From NCBI GenBank assembly GCA_965230525.1, contig OZ246008.1, positions 3,286,001-3,350,000 of the forward strand: DNA of 64,000 bases, read 5' to 3'. The stretch's first letter is position 1, and each line of letters starts with the position of its first letter. The notes beneath the pieces were generated by a model. That model ran no database searches. It saw only the letters and a program-made list of their open reading frames with translations, and was not told where the DNA came from. Below are positions 53,997 to 62,800 of this stretch, in pieces. This stretch comes from GCA-002733465 sp965230525. GTDB lineage: Bacteria; Pseudomonadota; Gammaproteobacteria; Enterobacterales; Kangiellaceae. The translations under genes and the position numbers were made by a program.

Positions 53997-54434
53997 TTGA
54001 AAAAATATGTCGCTGTCATTCTTATTCTTATTCATACTGTCGCCGGTGCACAAGATCCGCTTCCACGAGATATTACCATTTTTAAGAACCCTGACTGTAG
54101 TTGCTGTAATAAATGGATAAAGTATCTTCGAAAGTTTGATTACAACATTACTGTGGTTTCTACTCGCAAATTGCTTTCTGAAAAAGCCAGATTAAAGATC
54201 CCCCCAGAAATTTCTTCTTGCCATACTTCAGTGATCGGTGGTTATGTCGTAGAGGGGCATGTGACGCACCGAGATATCACTCGTTTGCTACTTTTCAAAC
54301 CTGACGTTCTTGGAATAGCTGTACCTGGAATGCCTATCGGGACGCCAGGAATGGAAAGAGGCAACACCGTAGAGTCTTATGATGTTTTAACTTTTGATAA
54401 AGATGGGAATGTCGAAGTGTTTGTAAAACACTAA
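53997..54434 (+). CDS. Second DUF411 family metal-binding protein
   Basis: A 145-residue exported DUF411 protein (signal peptide KKYVAVILILIHTVAGA, then QDP). The core holds FKNPDCSCCNKW, ISSCHTS and PGMPIGTPGME, like the copy at 26533 but with no lipobox. TTG 53997 is the likely start because GAGGAG is ideally spaced 6 bases upstream; an in-frame ATG at 53961 would place a charged extension before the signal peptide. It is controlled by the palindromic promoter just upstream. It stands alone before an AraC-type regulator. Confidence 0.78.
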   Translation: MKKYVAVILILIHTVAGAQDPLPRDITIFKNPDCSCCNKWIKYLRKFDYNITVVSTRKLLSEKARLKIPPEISSCHTSVIGGYVVEGHVTHRDITRLLLFKPDVLGIAVPGMPIGTPGMERGNTVESYDVLTFDKDGNVEVFVKH

Positions 54435-54568
54435 GCGATCTCTTGTTTTGTTCAAATCAAAAAACAAACTGTATTATGCTGCTATTTTTTTTAAAAACTG
54501 ATGGGAGTTGTCGCCACTGCCAGAGTTTCTTTTAATCGAAGACGCTAATACGAGGGGCGTAATAGACA

Positions 54569-55369
54569 GTGACTAATAAAGACGCTAACCGATTCTTCTT
54601 TTGGCATGATTGTGTGATTTATCTAGGTGACAGTTTTGAAACCAGTTTTCATCATCATCATGCTGTTCAGTGTTGTATTGCACTGACTGGCAAATTAGAA
54701 ATACGATGGGAAGGTCTCGAGCAATGGGAAGAATGCACAGCAGCAGTAATCGGAGCAAATGTTAGACACAGTATAAGATGCCTCAATGGTTTAGTCTGTT
54801 TAATTTATTTAGAAAAAAGCTCAAGTCTTTTCAAGACGATTTTAGAGTACCAATATCAAAACACCGAACTTCAAAAACAACAACCAGCCCTGTTATTGAC
54901 TGAACCATTTCCGCCAGATTTGAAAAGAATGCTGTTAGATTCGCGAAGGTCTTCCACTGAACCGAAGATGACGGATCACCTTAAGACAGAATGCTTGAAA
55001 TTTTTCGGTGGATATATCTCCTCAAAAGACATAGCCGACCCGCGTATAGTTAAACTACTTAACCTGCTAAACGCTCAACCGAGACATTCTTTTTCGGGAC
55101 ATACGTTGGCTCAGAAGATCAATCTATCCCAAAGTAGAATGCAGCACTTATTCAAGCAACAATTAGGCCTCCCGATAAGACGGTATATGTTATGGTTGAA
55201 ATTAAGGTGTGCGCTGAAATTAGCTTTTGATGGTCAAAGTCTTACAGAGTCGGCACATTCAGTTGGTTTTTCGGATTCGGCTCATTTTTCTAGAGTCTTT
55301 AAATTAACATTTGGTATCAGTCCATCTTTACTGCTTAAGAGTCACTCAACCCCAATTTTCTGTGAATAG
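54569..55369 (+). CDS. AraC family transcriptional regulator with cupin-like N terminus
   Basis: A 266-residue regulator. Residues ~1-90 look like a cupin-type sensor with a His-rich turn, FHHHHAVQCC. The C-terminal AraC double HTH includes LAQKINLSQSRMQHLFKQQL and ESAHSVGFSDSAHFSRVFKL, followed by TFGISPS. The start is GTG 54569 with a GAGGGG site before it. It probably controls the hydroxylase-like gene that follows after 110 bases. A metal or fatty-acid ligand would be a guess. Confidence 0.8.
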   Translation: MTNKDANRFFFWHDCVIYLGDSFETSFHHHHAVQCCIALTGKLEIRWEGLEQWEECTAAVIGANVRHSIRCLNGLVCLIYLEKSSSLFKTILEYQYQNTELQKQQPALLLTEPFPPDLKRMLLDSRRSSTEPKMTDHLKTECLKFFGGYISSKDIADPRIVKLLNLLNAQPRHSFSGHTLAQKINLSQSRMQHLFKQQLGLPIRRYMLWLKLRCALKLAFDGQSLTESAHSVGFSDSAHFSRVFKLTFGISPSLLLKSHSTPIFCE

Positions 55370-55479
55370 CCAAATTACGTATTTTTGCCAAATGGCAACC
55401 AATATAGCTGATTCGTTCAAGTCCAGAGATTTCCAGTAAGATATTATTTAACTATTCCAAACAACCTGTAAACTACAAC

Positions 55480-56355
55480 ATGAAATGGTTAAAACTTACG
55501 CTACAATTATTCTACTTTCCAGTGATGGTAGTCATTTTTATCGGATCAGAAATAGTGATTGCTGAAAATGGTCTTGGCTTTCACTATACATTATTACTGA
55601 TGGCGTTAGCGTTATTTGTCTCGTTTATAGTTGAACGCATCATCCCTCATAAGCCAAGCTGGAATAAAAGCAAAGGCGATCTAAAAAGAGACATATACCA
55701 TTTTTGGTTTAATGAAGTGATGATTTACGCATCGATTTTTACGTTACCATTCTTATCCATGTTTGCCCTTTTTCCTGAGGTGTGGCCTACGCACTGGAGT
55801 TTTACTTTTCAACTTATTTTGGCGGTTGTTATCTTAGATATTGGCTCGACGCTATTTCATTACCTGTGTCACAAAAACTCGTTCCTATGGCGCTTTCATG
55901 CAGTTCATCATGCACCGACCCGTTTATACGGTCTTAACGGAATAATGAAACACCCAGTATTTCAGGCGATTGATGGAGTGTTTGCTTTAGCGCCACTGAT
56001 TATCATAGGGATCCCTCAGAATGTGGCATTTGCATTAGTTTTTAGTATATTCATCCAACTTCTAATCCAACATACAAATGCCGATATTAAGACTGGTTGG
56101 TTTAGAGCGTTGTTTGCGACAGCAGAACTTCATCGATTCCATCACCTAAAGGGGCGAGCAGGAGACGTGAATTTTGCGTTGTTTTTTTCCATTTGGGATA
56201 GGTTGTTAGGCACTGCATTTTATCAGCACCGAAAACCGCTAGCTGATGATGAAATTGGTATTGGAAATACTGATTACCCCAATGACTATTGGTCTCAAAT
56301 TAAAAAACCCTTTGAATCAAAAAGGCAACCGACAGACTCGGCTGAACTACGTTAG
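55480..56355 (+). CDS. Sterol desaturase/fatty-acid hydroxylase family membrane protein
   Basis: A 291-residue integral membrane di-iron protein. Its His boxes are visible: FHYLCH (HxxxH), FHAVHH (HxxHH) and LHRFHHLK, with further His near IMKHPVF. Four or five TM segments surround them. It should hydroxylate or desaturate a lipid using O2 and two iron atoms. It follows the AraC regulator on the same strand and precedes a MerR-type promoter for the third pump. Its presence in a metal island may reflect membrane adjustment, or it may be an unrelated neighbour. Confidence 0.82.
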   Translation: MKWLKLTLQLFYFPVMVVIFIGSEIVIAENGLGFHYTLLLMALALFVSFIVERIIPHKPSWNKSKGDLKRDIYHFWFNEVMIYASIFTLPFLSMFALFPEVWPTHWSFTFQLILAVVILDIGSTLFHYLCHKNSFLWRFHAVHHAPTRLYGLNGIMKHPVFQAIDGVFALAPLIIIGIPQNVAFALVFSIFIQLLIQHTNADIKTGWFRALFATAELHRFHHLKGRAGDVNFALFFSIWDRLLGTAFYQHRKPLADDEIGIGNTDYPNDYWSQIKKPFESKRQPTDSAELR

Positions 56356-56457
56356 AGTATTCTTTGTAGAGGAGGAGTTGGTACTTCCGCCAATGAACTT
56401 CCAGCAATAGTTATAAAATAAGACAACTGTTTCAGGAGAATATTCTTGAAAAATAAC

Positions 56458-56488
56458 TTGACCCTCTAGTAGGGTTAGGGTTTATCAT
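56458..56488 (+). promoter_or_regulatory. MerR-type promoter and operator for the third pump operon
   Basis: The -35 ttgacc (56458-56463) and -10 tatcat (56483-56488) are 19 bases apart. The dyad runs accct (56461) to agggt (ending 56481), 21 bases, the same size as the cadR operator. No merR gene lies next to it, so a regulator must act from elsewhere. Confidence 0.75.
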
Positions 56489-56600
56489 ATATCCGATTTC
56501 ATCAAATTTGGTATGAATCTATTTCAAGCTATTCGGAAGCCTATCATAGGATGGGTTAAGATTGTTTTATCTGTTAATCAACATAAGACTGAAAAATATA

Positions 56601-56957
56601 ATGATACAACGATGGATATTAATATTAGTAGTTGCTCTGATTGCTCTGCAATCGGTAACCGCTATTATTGATAGCCACCAACTTCATCAGTCAGGTCAAG
56701 AGCATTTATCGTTCGAGCATGAGCACCCATCAGATCCGTTAGGTCAATTTGCCAGTGAAGAGCTATTAGTACTAAATATTGATAGTTCTCTTTATGATTG
56801 TCACCATTGCTGCCATTGTCACGGCGCATCGAATCTGTTTGTTTCAGGAGTCAATAGCGGCTATATTCTATCGGCTGAGAACGAGAAATCATTCGAATAC
56901 CAACTAAATCTCCCTTCAATCACTCTACTTCCAGCGTATCGCCCTCCAATCGTTTAA
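56601..56957 (+). CDS. Small exported Cys/His-rich protein, fourth copy of the type
   Basis: A 118-residue protein with a signal or anchor segment (WILILVVALIALQSVTA), a His/Glu-rich region (SFEHEHPSD) and a metal-binding cluster DCHHCCHCHGA. It ends LLPAYRPPIV, matching the YRPPI ending of the protein at 26027. ATG 56601 is preferred to a longer TTG at 56562. It is read from the MerR-type promoter at 56458 and opens the third efflux operon (outer-membrane factor, adaptor, pump). Confidence 0.6.
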   Translation: MIQRWILILVVALIALQSVTAIIDSHQLHQSGQEHLSFEHEHPSDPLGQFASEELLVLNIDSSLYDCHHCCHCHGASNLFVSGVNSGYILSAENEKSFEYQLNLPSITLLPAYRPPIV

Positions 56958-57028
56958 TTCTCAAGTTCATTTATTCAAGCAATCCTTTTTGGGTTAATCA
57001 GTATTTATAAATATTTGAGGATTTCTAA

Positions 57029-58261
57029 ATGTTTAGAAGTTTATTTAAAGGTTTCCCATTGGGAAGCTTATGTATGCTCGTGTTTTCAACGAGCCTTTTC
57101 GCAGCACCCGCTGACAATCTATGGGGAGACTGGTTGCAAAATCAAGTCGATCAACATCCTGAAGTTGTCGCAGCTAAAGATAATATGAAGTCGGGTTTGT
57201 CCTTGGCTGATGGTCAAGATCAACCACTTTATAACCCAGAACTTGAAACAGAATTCGAGCGAGAGGGTGAGGACAGCAATTTTCGTGTCGGGATTAATCA
57301 AACGATTGATTGGTGGGATAAATCCGACATTCGTCAACAGCGAGCAGCTTATAGTAGACAATCAGCTCGCTCTACATTTGAGCTGGTTAGACAACGTAAA
57401 ACCGCTGAGGCAATCAGTGCATTGATAGAATGGCATTCGGCCAAACTCTCAGCACAATTAGCCAGTGAGCAAGAGAGCCAACTCGGTACCTTACTCGAGA
57501 TGATAAAGGAACGACAAAATGCCGGCGATCTGGGTCAGCTAGACGCAGAGCTAACCTATTTAGATCTTTCTCAAAAGTTGAATATCACAGCGCAGGCGCA
57601 AGTTCGTTTCCAACAGGCAGAAGCGCAACTTAAAGAGCTCCTGCCCAACTGGTCGGCAGAGTGGGCGATTATTCCAACTACATTTTGGAAAGAGCACGCC
57701 GATAATCAAGCGGTGAAATTAAGTGAAGACCATCCGAGTATCGCAGCATCTCGAGCGACATGGGAAATGTTGCGCAAAGAAGCAGATCTTATTCGTCAAG
57801 ACGCGAAAGCTGAACCTTCTGTCGGAATAAACGCTGGTAGAAGTGGTGATGATGACGTTGTCGCACTGTCTTTTTCGATCCCACTAAATGTCCGTAATGA
57901 TTATAGCGCCGAGACTCGAGCTGCTGCACAGCATGCTTTAGCGGCTGAATCATCTTACCTGGCGGTACGTCGTAAACTTCAATATACCGTAGAAGCTGCT
58001 CAAGCTGCATTGAGCGGATATCGACAGCACTATCAGCGCTGGCAATCCTTAATGAAGGGGCGAGCCGCAAGCAGTGCAAAACTACTCAAAACACAGTGGT
58101 TAAGTGGAGATGTTAGTACACCAGAGTATTTAATCTCACTTCAGCAAAGAGCCGAGGGATTGCTAGCGGGTATCGAGTTACAGACTCGATACCGCTTAGC
58201 TTATGTCAATTGGCTCTTACAAACAGGACAAATCAACACTGCGCTTAAGCAGGTTCGATAA
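57029..58261 (+). CDS. Outer-membrane factor of the third pump (TolC family)
   Basis: A 410-residue outer-membrane efflux protein. A signal peptide ends TSLFA before APADN. Helical-hairpin repeats are visible, with SFSIPLNVRNDYSAE and a conserved AALSGYRQHYQRW. It has the size and pattern of CzcC-like ducts and is the outer-membrane part of the third pump. GAGG precedes ATG 57029. The adaptor gene starts 24 bases after its stop. Confidence 0.8.
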   Translation: MFRSLFKGFPLGSLCMLVFSTSLFAAPADNLWGDWLQNQVDQHPEVVAAKDNMKSGLSLADGQDQPLYNPELETEFEREGEDSNFRVGINQTIDWWDKSDIRQQRAAYSRQSARSTFELVRQRKTAEAISALIEWHSAKLSAQLASEQESQLGTLLEMIKERQNAGDLGQLDAELTYLDLSQKLNITAQAQVRFQQAEAQLKELLPNWSAEWAIIPTTFWKEHADNQAVKLSEDHPSIAASRATWEMLRKEADLIRQDAKAEPSVGINAGRSGDDDVVALSFSIPLNVRNDYSAETRAAAQHALAAESSYLAVRRKLQYTVEAAQAALSGYRQHYQRWQSLMKGRAASSAKLLKTQWLSGDVSTPEYLISLQQRAEGLLAGIELQTRYRLAYVNWLLQTGQINTALKQVR

Positions 58262-58285
58262 CGACTTAATTTTGGAACAAATATC

Positions 58286-59533
58286 ATGAATCAATATATT
58301 AAATTAGTGTTTCTAGCAATATTAACAATGAGTATTAGCAACAAACCAGTGTTTGGCCAAGAAAGCGAACATGATCATCAAGCCGATAGCATAGAGGCTA
58401 AAAAGGGTGAACATGGTCACGAAGAAGAGGGTGAACATGGTCACGAAGAAGAGGGTGAACATGGTCACGAAGAAAAGGACGAACATGGTCATGAAGAAAA
58501 GGACGAACATGGTCATGAAGAAGAGCAAAGTGGCACCGAACTATCGTCACGGCAAATCAGTCTTGCAGAGATTAAGGTGGAAAAGCTTTTGCCTCAACGC
58601 ATGAACTATCGGATTTATGCTCCAGGAGAAATCAAGGCTAATGGCTACACCAGCTATTTGGTTTCACCTCGCGTTGATTCTGTTGTCATTAAGCGTCACG
58701 CCGCTCTGGGCGATCACGTAAAAGCAGGTCAGCCGTTAGTAACACTATTTAGTGAAGCAGTTTCGGAAGCTCAGGCTCGATTTCAAATAACTAACAGTGA
58801 ATGGAAGCGAGTGAAAAAGTTAGGAAAGAAAGCCGTTGGTGACAAACGTTACATTTCTGCTCAGACGGAAACACAGGCAGCATATAGTCGATTGCTTGCG
58901 TACGGTTTGTCTTCTGAGGCTATCGAGCAACTGAACAGCGCATCGAATGCTTTAGGAGAATATACACTAAACGCGTTCGTAAAAGGCGCGGTACTAACCG
59001 ATGATTTTCATCAAGGTCAACGTGTTGAGGCCGGCGAATCACTGATGGTTCTTGCCGATGAATCTGAGTTATGGGTAGAGGCAAGACTTCCACCCGACAC
59101 AAATTTGTCATTACCTCAAGGGTTAGTTGCCGATATTCAAGTTGGTTCAAGTCTCTATAAAGCTACTGTAACCCAAGAGGCGCACACCATTGACCCGGTA
59201 ACACGAACCAGAATTGTCAGATTGGTTTTGAAAAATAGTGAGCATCGGCTTCACCCAGGGTTGTTCGTTAGTGTGTTCTTTAAATTTAAAACCGAAGAAG
59301 CGGTACTAGCGGTCCCTGAAACAGCGCTCATGCGTGGAAGTGATAGTGATTGGACGGTTTTTGTCGAAGAATCTAAAGGACAATTTAAACCTCAGGAAGT
59401 AACGCTCGGTCGGCCTTTAGGCTATTTAAGGGAAATCAAGGGAATAACGCCTGGCACCAAAGTCGTCACAGAGGGCGCTTTTTTCGTCGCTTCCCAAATC
59501 GCTAAGGGCGGATTTGATCCGCACAACCACTAA
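58286..59533 (+). CDS. Periplasmic adaptor of the third pump with N-terminal His/Glu repeats
   Basis: A 415-residue HlyD/CzcB-family adaptor. A signal peptide (ending NKPVFG before QESEHD) is followed by a metal-binding low-complexity stretch: five tandem 8-residue units close to EHGHEEEG (about residues 42-81), then the adaptor core with TLFSEAVSEAQARFQ, ADESELWVEARLPP and GAFFVASQIAKGGFDPH. The repeats should collect Zn(II), Ni(II) or Co(II) in the periplasm and deliver them to the pump. The outer-membrane factor gene lies 24 bases upstream and the pump gene 15 bases downstream. Confidence 0.85.
   Translation: MNQYIKLVFLAILTMSISNKPVFGQESEHDHQADSIEAKKGEHGHEEEGEHGHEEEGEHGHEEKDEHGHEEKDEHGHEEEQSGTELSSRQISLAEIKVEKLLPQRMNYRIYAPGEIKANGYTSYLVSPRVDSVVIKRHAALGDHVKAGQPLVTLFSEAVSEAQARFQITNSEWKRVKKLGKKAVGDKRYISAQTETQAAYSRLLAYGLSSEAIEQLNSASNALGEYTLNAFVKGAVLTDDFHQGQRVEAGESLMVLADESELWVEARLPPDTNLSLPQGLVADIQVGSSLYKATVTQEAHTIDPVTRTRIVRLVLKNSEHRLHPGLFVSVFFKFKTEEAVLAVPETALMRGSDSDWTVFVEESKGQFKPQEVTLGRPLGYLREIKGITPGTKVVTEGAFFVASQIAKGGFDPHNH
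58409..58528 (+). repeat. Five tandem 24-bp units encoding the His/Glu repeats
   Basis: Five head-to-tail copies of a 24-base unit beginning gaacatggtcac or gaacatggtcat. The first two copies are identical; later copies differ in the last codons and in the His codon. The repeat is in frame, so unit number can change without a frameshift. Confidence 0.85.
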
Positions 59534-59548
59534 AACAGAGGATTACAC

Positions 59549-62500
59549 ATGTTTAATCGAATGATAGATTGGGCAGTTGCAAACCGATTGTTGGTTGTGA
59601 TCGCTTTACTCACTTTAATAGTGTCCGCTTATTTTGTTATCCCGAAGTTAAATCTTGACGCATTTCCTGATGTTACCAATGTTCAAGTTTCCGTGAATAC
59701 AGAGGCGCCGGGCTTGGCGGCAGAAGAAGTCGAACAATTAATTACTTATCCCGTAGAAGCAGTGATGTATGCATTACCCGATGTTGAGGAGGTGCGTTCA
59801 ATTTCAAAAACTGGATTGTCAGGTGTCACAGTTGTTTTTAAGGAAGGCACAGATATTTACTTTGCGAGACAACTGGTTTTCGAAAGACTACAAGCAGCAA
59901 AAGAAATCATTCCCACAGGAGTGGGTACACCAGAAATGGGACCAAACACCTCAGGACTTGGTCAGATCTACCAATATTTGTTATTAGCCGAGCCTGATTC
60001 AGGGATCAACGCCATGGATCTGCGGAGTTTGAATGATTGGGTTGTGAAGTTGCTGTTGCTTCCTTCCGGTGGTGTTACTGATGTGCTGTCGTTTGGCGGG
60101 GAAGTGCGCCAGTATCAGGTGAGTTTAAACCCAGCTCGCTTGCTGGCCTACAACTTGACACAAACTGAAATTATGGAGGCCCTTGAGCGCAATAATACCA
60201 ACGTTGGAGGCTGGTATATGAATCGGGGTCAAGAGCAGTTAGTGATCCGAGGCACTGGTTGGCTGGACCATGGTGAGCGAGGACTTGAAGAGCTTCGTCA
60301 GATCCCGTTAAAAACTGTCGATGGTACAACGATTATTGTCTCTGACGTCGCACAGGTTGCGCTAGGTAGTGAAATTCGACAAGGTGCGGTGACAATGTCA
60401 CGAAAAAATGCCACTGGTGAGGTCGAAGTTTTAGGGGAAGTCGTCAGCGGGATTGTGCTAAAACGTATGGGCGCCAATACAAAATCGACCATTGATTCTG
60501 TTAATGATCGCATTGAACGAATTAACCAAGCCTTGCCTAAAGGCGTGACGTTTGAGGCATTTTACGACCAAGCGGATCTTATCACCCAAGCGGTACAAAC
60601 CGTCGTAGATGCGCTGCTTCTCGCATTTGTGTTTATTGTTGCTATTCTCGCATTATTTTTGATGAATCTTCGCGCGACTTTTCTGGTGTTGATTTCGATC
60701 CCTATTTCGATCGGGATCGCTTTAATTGTTATGGCATGGTTTGGATTGTCTGCCAACTTAATGTCCTTAGGCGGTATTGCAGTCGCGATTGGAATGCTAG
60801 TCGATGGCTCTGTTGTGATGGTTGAAAATATGTTTAAACATCTCACCAATCCCGACGCTATTCACGATGAACATCGACAATCGATGGTGAGTTCGACAGA
60901 TAAAGATCCCGTCGACGCTGCCCATGATAACCACGGCATTGCACTTCGACTTCAAGAAGCTGGTAAAGAGGTTGCGAGACCGATATTTTTCGCAACGGCC
61001 ATTATACTAGTGGTATTTATGCCCTTGTTTAGCTTCGAGGGAGTAGAAGCTAAGCTGTTTCAACCGATGGCCATTAGCATTATGTTAGCCATGCTTTCCG
61101 CAGTTCTAGTCGCCTTGATCATCGTTCCAGCGCTAGCAACCTATCTTTTTCGCAAAGGTGTGCGTCAACGAGAAAGCTTTGTCATGAAGCCGCTGGATTC
61201 GTTATACCGTAAAGGTTTGACATGGGCTATGGCGAACCGCAAATTTGTCCTGGGAGTTGCGGCGACTATGGTCGTTGCGACGGCTTTGGTGCTGCCTCGA
61301 TTGGGAACTGAATTTGTTCCTGAGTTAGAAGAGGGCACTATTAATTTGCGGGTTACTCTTGCGCCATCTTCAAGTCTAGACACCGCTCTTAAAGTGGCTC
61401 CGAAACTAGAAGCGATGTTGATGGAATTTCCAGAAGTGACCTATGCGCTTTCGCGGATCGGCCGCGCTGAAATCGGCGGCGATCCGGAACCTGTGAACAA
61501 TATTGAGATCTATATCGGTCTTAAACCCGTGGCTGAGTGGACTAGCGCTGAAAATCGCTATGAGCTACAAGCATTAATGGAGCGTGAGCTAGAACAGTAC
61601 CCAGGCTTACTACTCAATTTTTCACAGCCGATAGCAACTCGTGTTGATGAATTGCTATCCGGTGTAAAGGCGCAATTGGCGATTAAGTTGTTTGGCCCTG
61701 ATTTAGCTGTTTTGGCGCAAAAGGGACAAGAAATTGAGGCCGCTGTGAAGAAAATAGATGGCGCGCGAGATGTCGCAATGGAGCAAATTGCCGGTGAATC
61801 ACAACTGGTAGTTAAACCTAATCGACGAGCTCTTTCTCGCTACGGACTCGCAGTCGGAGATGTCATGAAACTTGTTCGTGAAGGTTTAGGAGGTGCCGCT
61901 GCTGGGCAAATTATTAACGGTAACGAGCGTTATGATATTTATGTTCGGCTCGCAGAGCAATTTCGCCAAGATCGGCAAACCATTGCAGAACTTCGCCTTC
62001 AAGCGCCGTCTGGCGCATGGGTACGACTAGGCGACGTCGCAGAAGTTAGTATTGAATCCGGACCACCGCAAGTGAGGCGAGATGATGTTCAACGTCGAGT
62101 GGTTATTCAGGCGAATGTTCAAGGCCGGGACATGGGAAGTGTGGTTGCAGATATTCGAGTCGCGATAGCTAACCAAGTCGATTTACCGACAGGATACTCG
62201 GTGGATATCGGTGGTCAATTCGAAAACCAACAACGAGCACAAAAGCGTTTATCACTTGTTGTGCCTGTTTCCTTGGGGTTAATTGCGCTATTGCTTTATT
62301 TTGCGTTTGCATCGGTGGGCCAAGCGATGTTGATCTTAGTTAATGTTCCGCTGGCCGTTATTGGCGGTGTATTCTCACTTTGGCTGTCTGGTCAGTATCT
62401 CTCGGTGCCAAGTTCGGTTGGTTTTATTACTCTGTTTGGCGTCGCAGTACTCAACGGCGTCGTAATGGTTGAAAGTATCAATCAACGGATCGCCGATGGT

Positions 62501-62743
62501 CTCTCGGCCGATGATGCTGTTTTTGATGGTGCCGTATCAAGGCTACGACCTGTCTTAATGACGGCAATCACTTCAGCGCTTGGGCTCATTCCGATGTTGC
62601 TCTCGAATGGTGTTGGTGCTGAAATTCAAAAGCCTTTAGCTAGCGTCATTGTCGGCGGTCTTGTCACAGCAACGTTGTTAACTCTGTTTGTGCTTCCAGT
62701 GCTTTTTGCTTGGTTCTCAAAGGGAAAAACTCAACAAAGCTAA
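59549..62743 (+). CDS. HME-RND efflux pump of a third sequence class
   Basis: A 1064-residue RND metal exporter, complete with twelve TM segments. TM4 reads GGIAVAIGMLVDGSVVMVEN: Asp419 and Glu426 are kept, but the position of CzcA Asp402 is Ala413. It therefore matches neither the CzcA class (DFG) nor exactly the CusA class. A His/Asp-rich insertion (DEHRQSMVSSTDKDPVDAAH) sits in the cytoplasmic loop after TM4. The adaptor repeats and CDF/MntP neighbours suggest a divalent metal. It is the last gene of the MerR-type operon starting at 56601. Confidence 0.85.
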   Translation: MFNRMIDWAVANRLLVVIALLTLIVSAYFVIPKLNLDAFPDVTNVQVSVNTEAPGLAAEEVEQLITYPVEAVMYALPDVEEVRSISKTGLSGVTVVFKEGTDIYFARQLVFERLQAAKEIIPTGVGTPEMGPNTSGLGQIYQYLLLAEPDSGINAMDLRSLNDWVVKLLLLPSGGVTDVLSFGGEVRQYQVSLNPARLLAYNLTQTEIMEALERNNTNVGGWYMNRGQEQLVIRGTGWLDHGERGLEELRQIPLKTVDGTTIIVSDVAQVALGSEIRQGAVTMSRKNATGEVEVLGEVVSGIVLKRMGANTKSTIDSVNDRIERINQALPKGVTFEAFYDQADLITQAVQTVVDALLLAFVFIVAILALFLMNLRATFLVLISIPISIGIALIVMAWFGLSANLMSLGGIAVAIGMLVDGSVVMVENMFKHLTNPDAIHDEHRQSMVSSTDKDPVDAAHDNHGIALRLQEAGKEVARPIFFATAIILVVFMPLFSFEGVEAKLFQPMAISIMLAMLSAVLVALIIVPALATYLFRKGVRQRESFVMKPLDSLYRKGLTWAMANRKFVLGVAATMVVATALVLPRLGTEFVPELEEGTINLRVTLAPSSSLDTALKVAPKLEAMLMEFPEVTYALSRIGRAEIGGDPEPVNNIEIYIGLKPVAEWTSAENRYELQALMERELEQYPGLLLNFSQPIATRVDELLSGVKAQLAIKLFGPDLAVLAQKGQEIEAAVKKIDGARDVAMEQIAGESQLVVKPNRRALSRYGLAVGDVMKLVREGLGGAAAGQIINGNERYDIYVRLAEQFRQDRQTIAELRLQAPSGAWVRLGDVAEVSIESGPPQVRRDDVQRRVVIQANVQGRDMGSVVADIRVAIANQVDLPTGYSVDIGGQFENQQRAQKRLSLVVPVSLGLIALLLYFAFASVGQAMLILVNVPLAVIGGVFSLWLSGQYLSVPSSVGFITLFGVAVLNGVVMVESINQRIADGLSADDAVFDGAVSRLRPVLMTAITSALGLIPMLLSNGVGAEIQKPLASVIVGGLVTATLLTLFVLPVLFAWFSKGKTQQS

Positions 62744-62800
62744 TCAAAAGATGCCCCTCAGCTGAGAGGTTGTGGGGCCACTATTTGGAGACTTAATAAT

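Noticed and set aside
58322..58528. Minus-strand frame rich in Phe, Met and Leu opposite the adaptor repeats
   Set aside because: It is the mirror of the His/Glu repeat, has no ribosome site and reads as an artefact of repeated codons.
58409..58528. Tandem repeats taken for a CRISPR array
   Set aside because: Units are contiguous, without spacers, and in frame within a coding gene.
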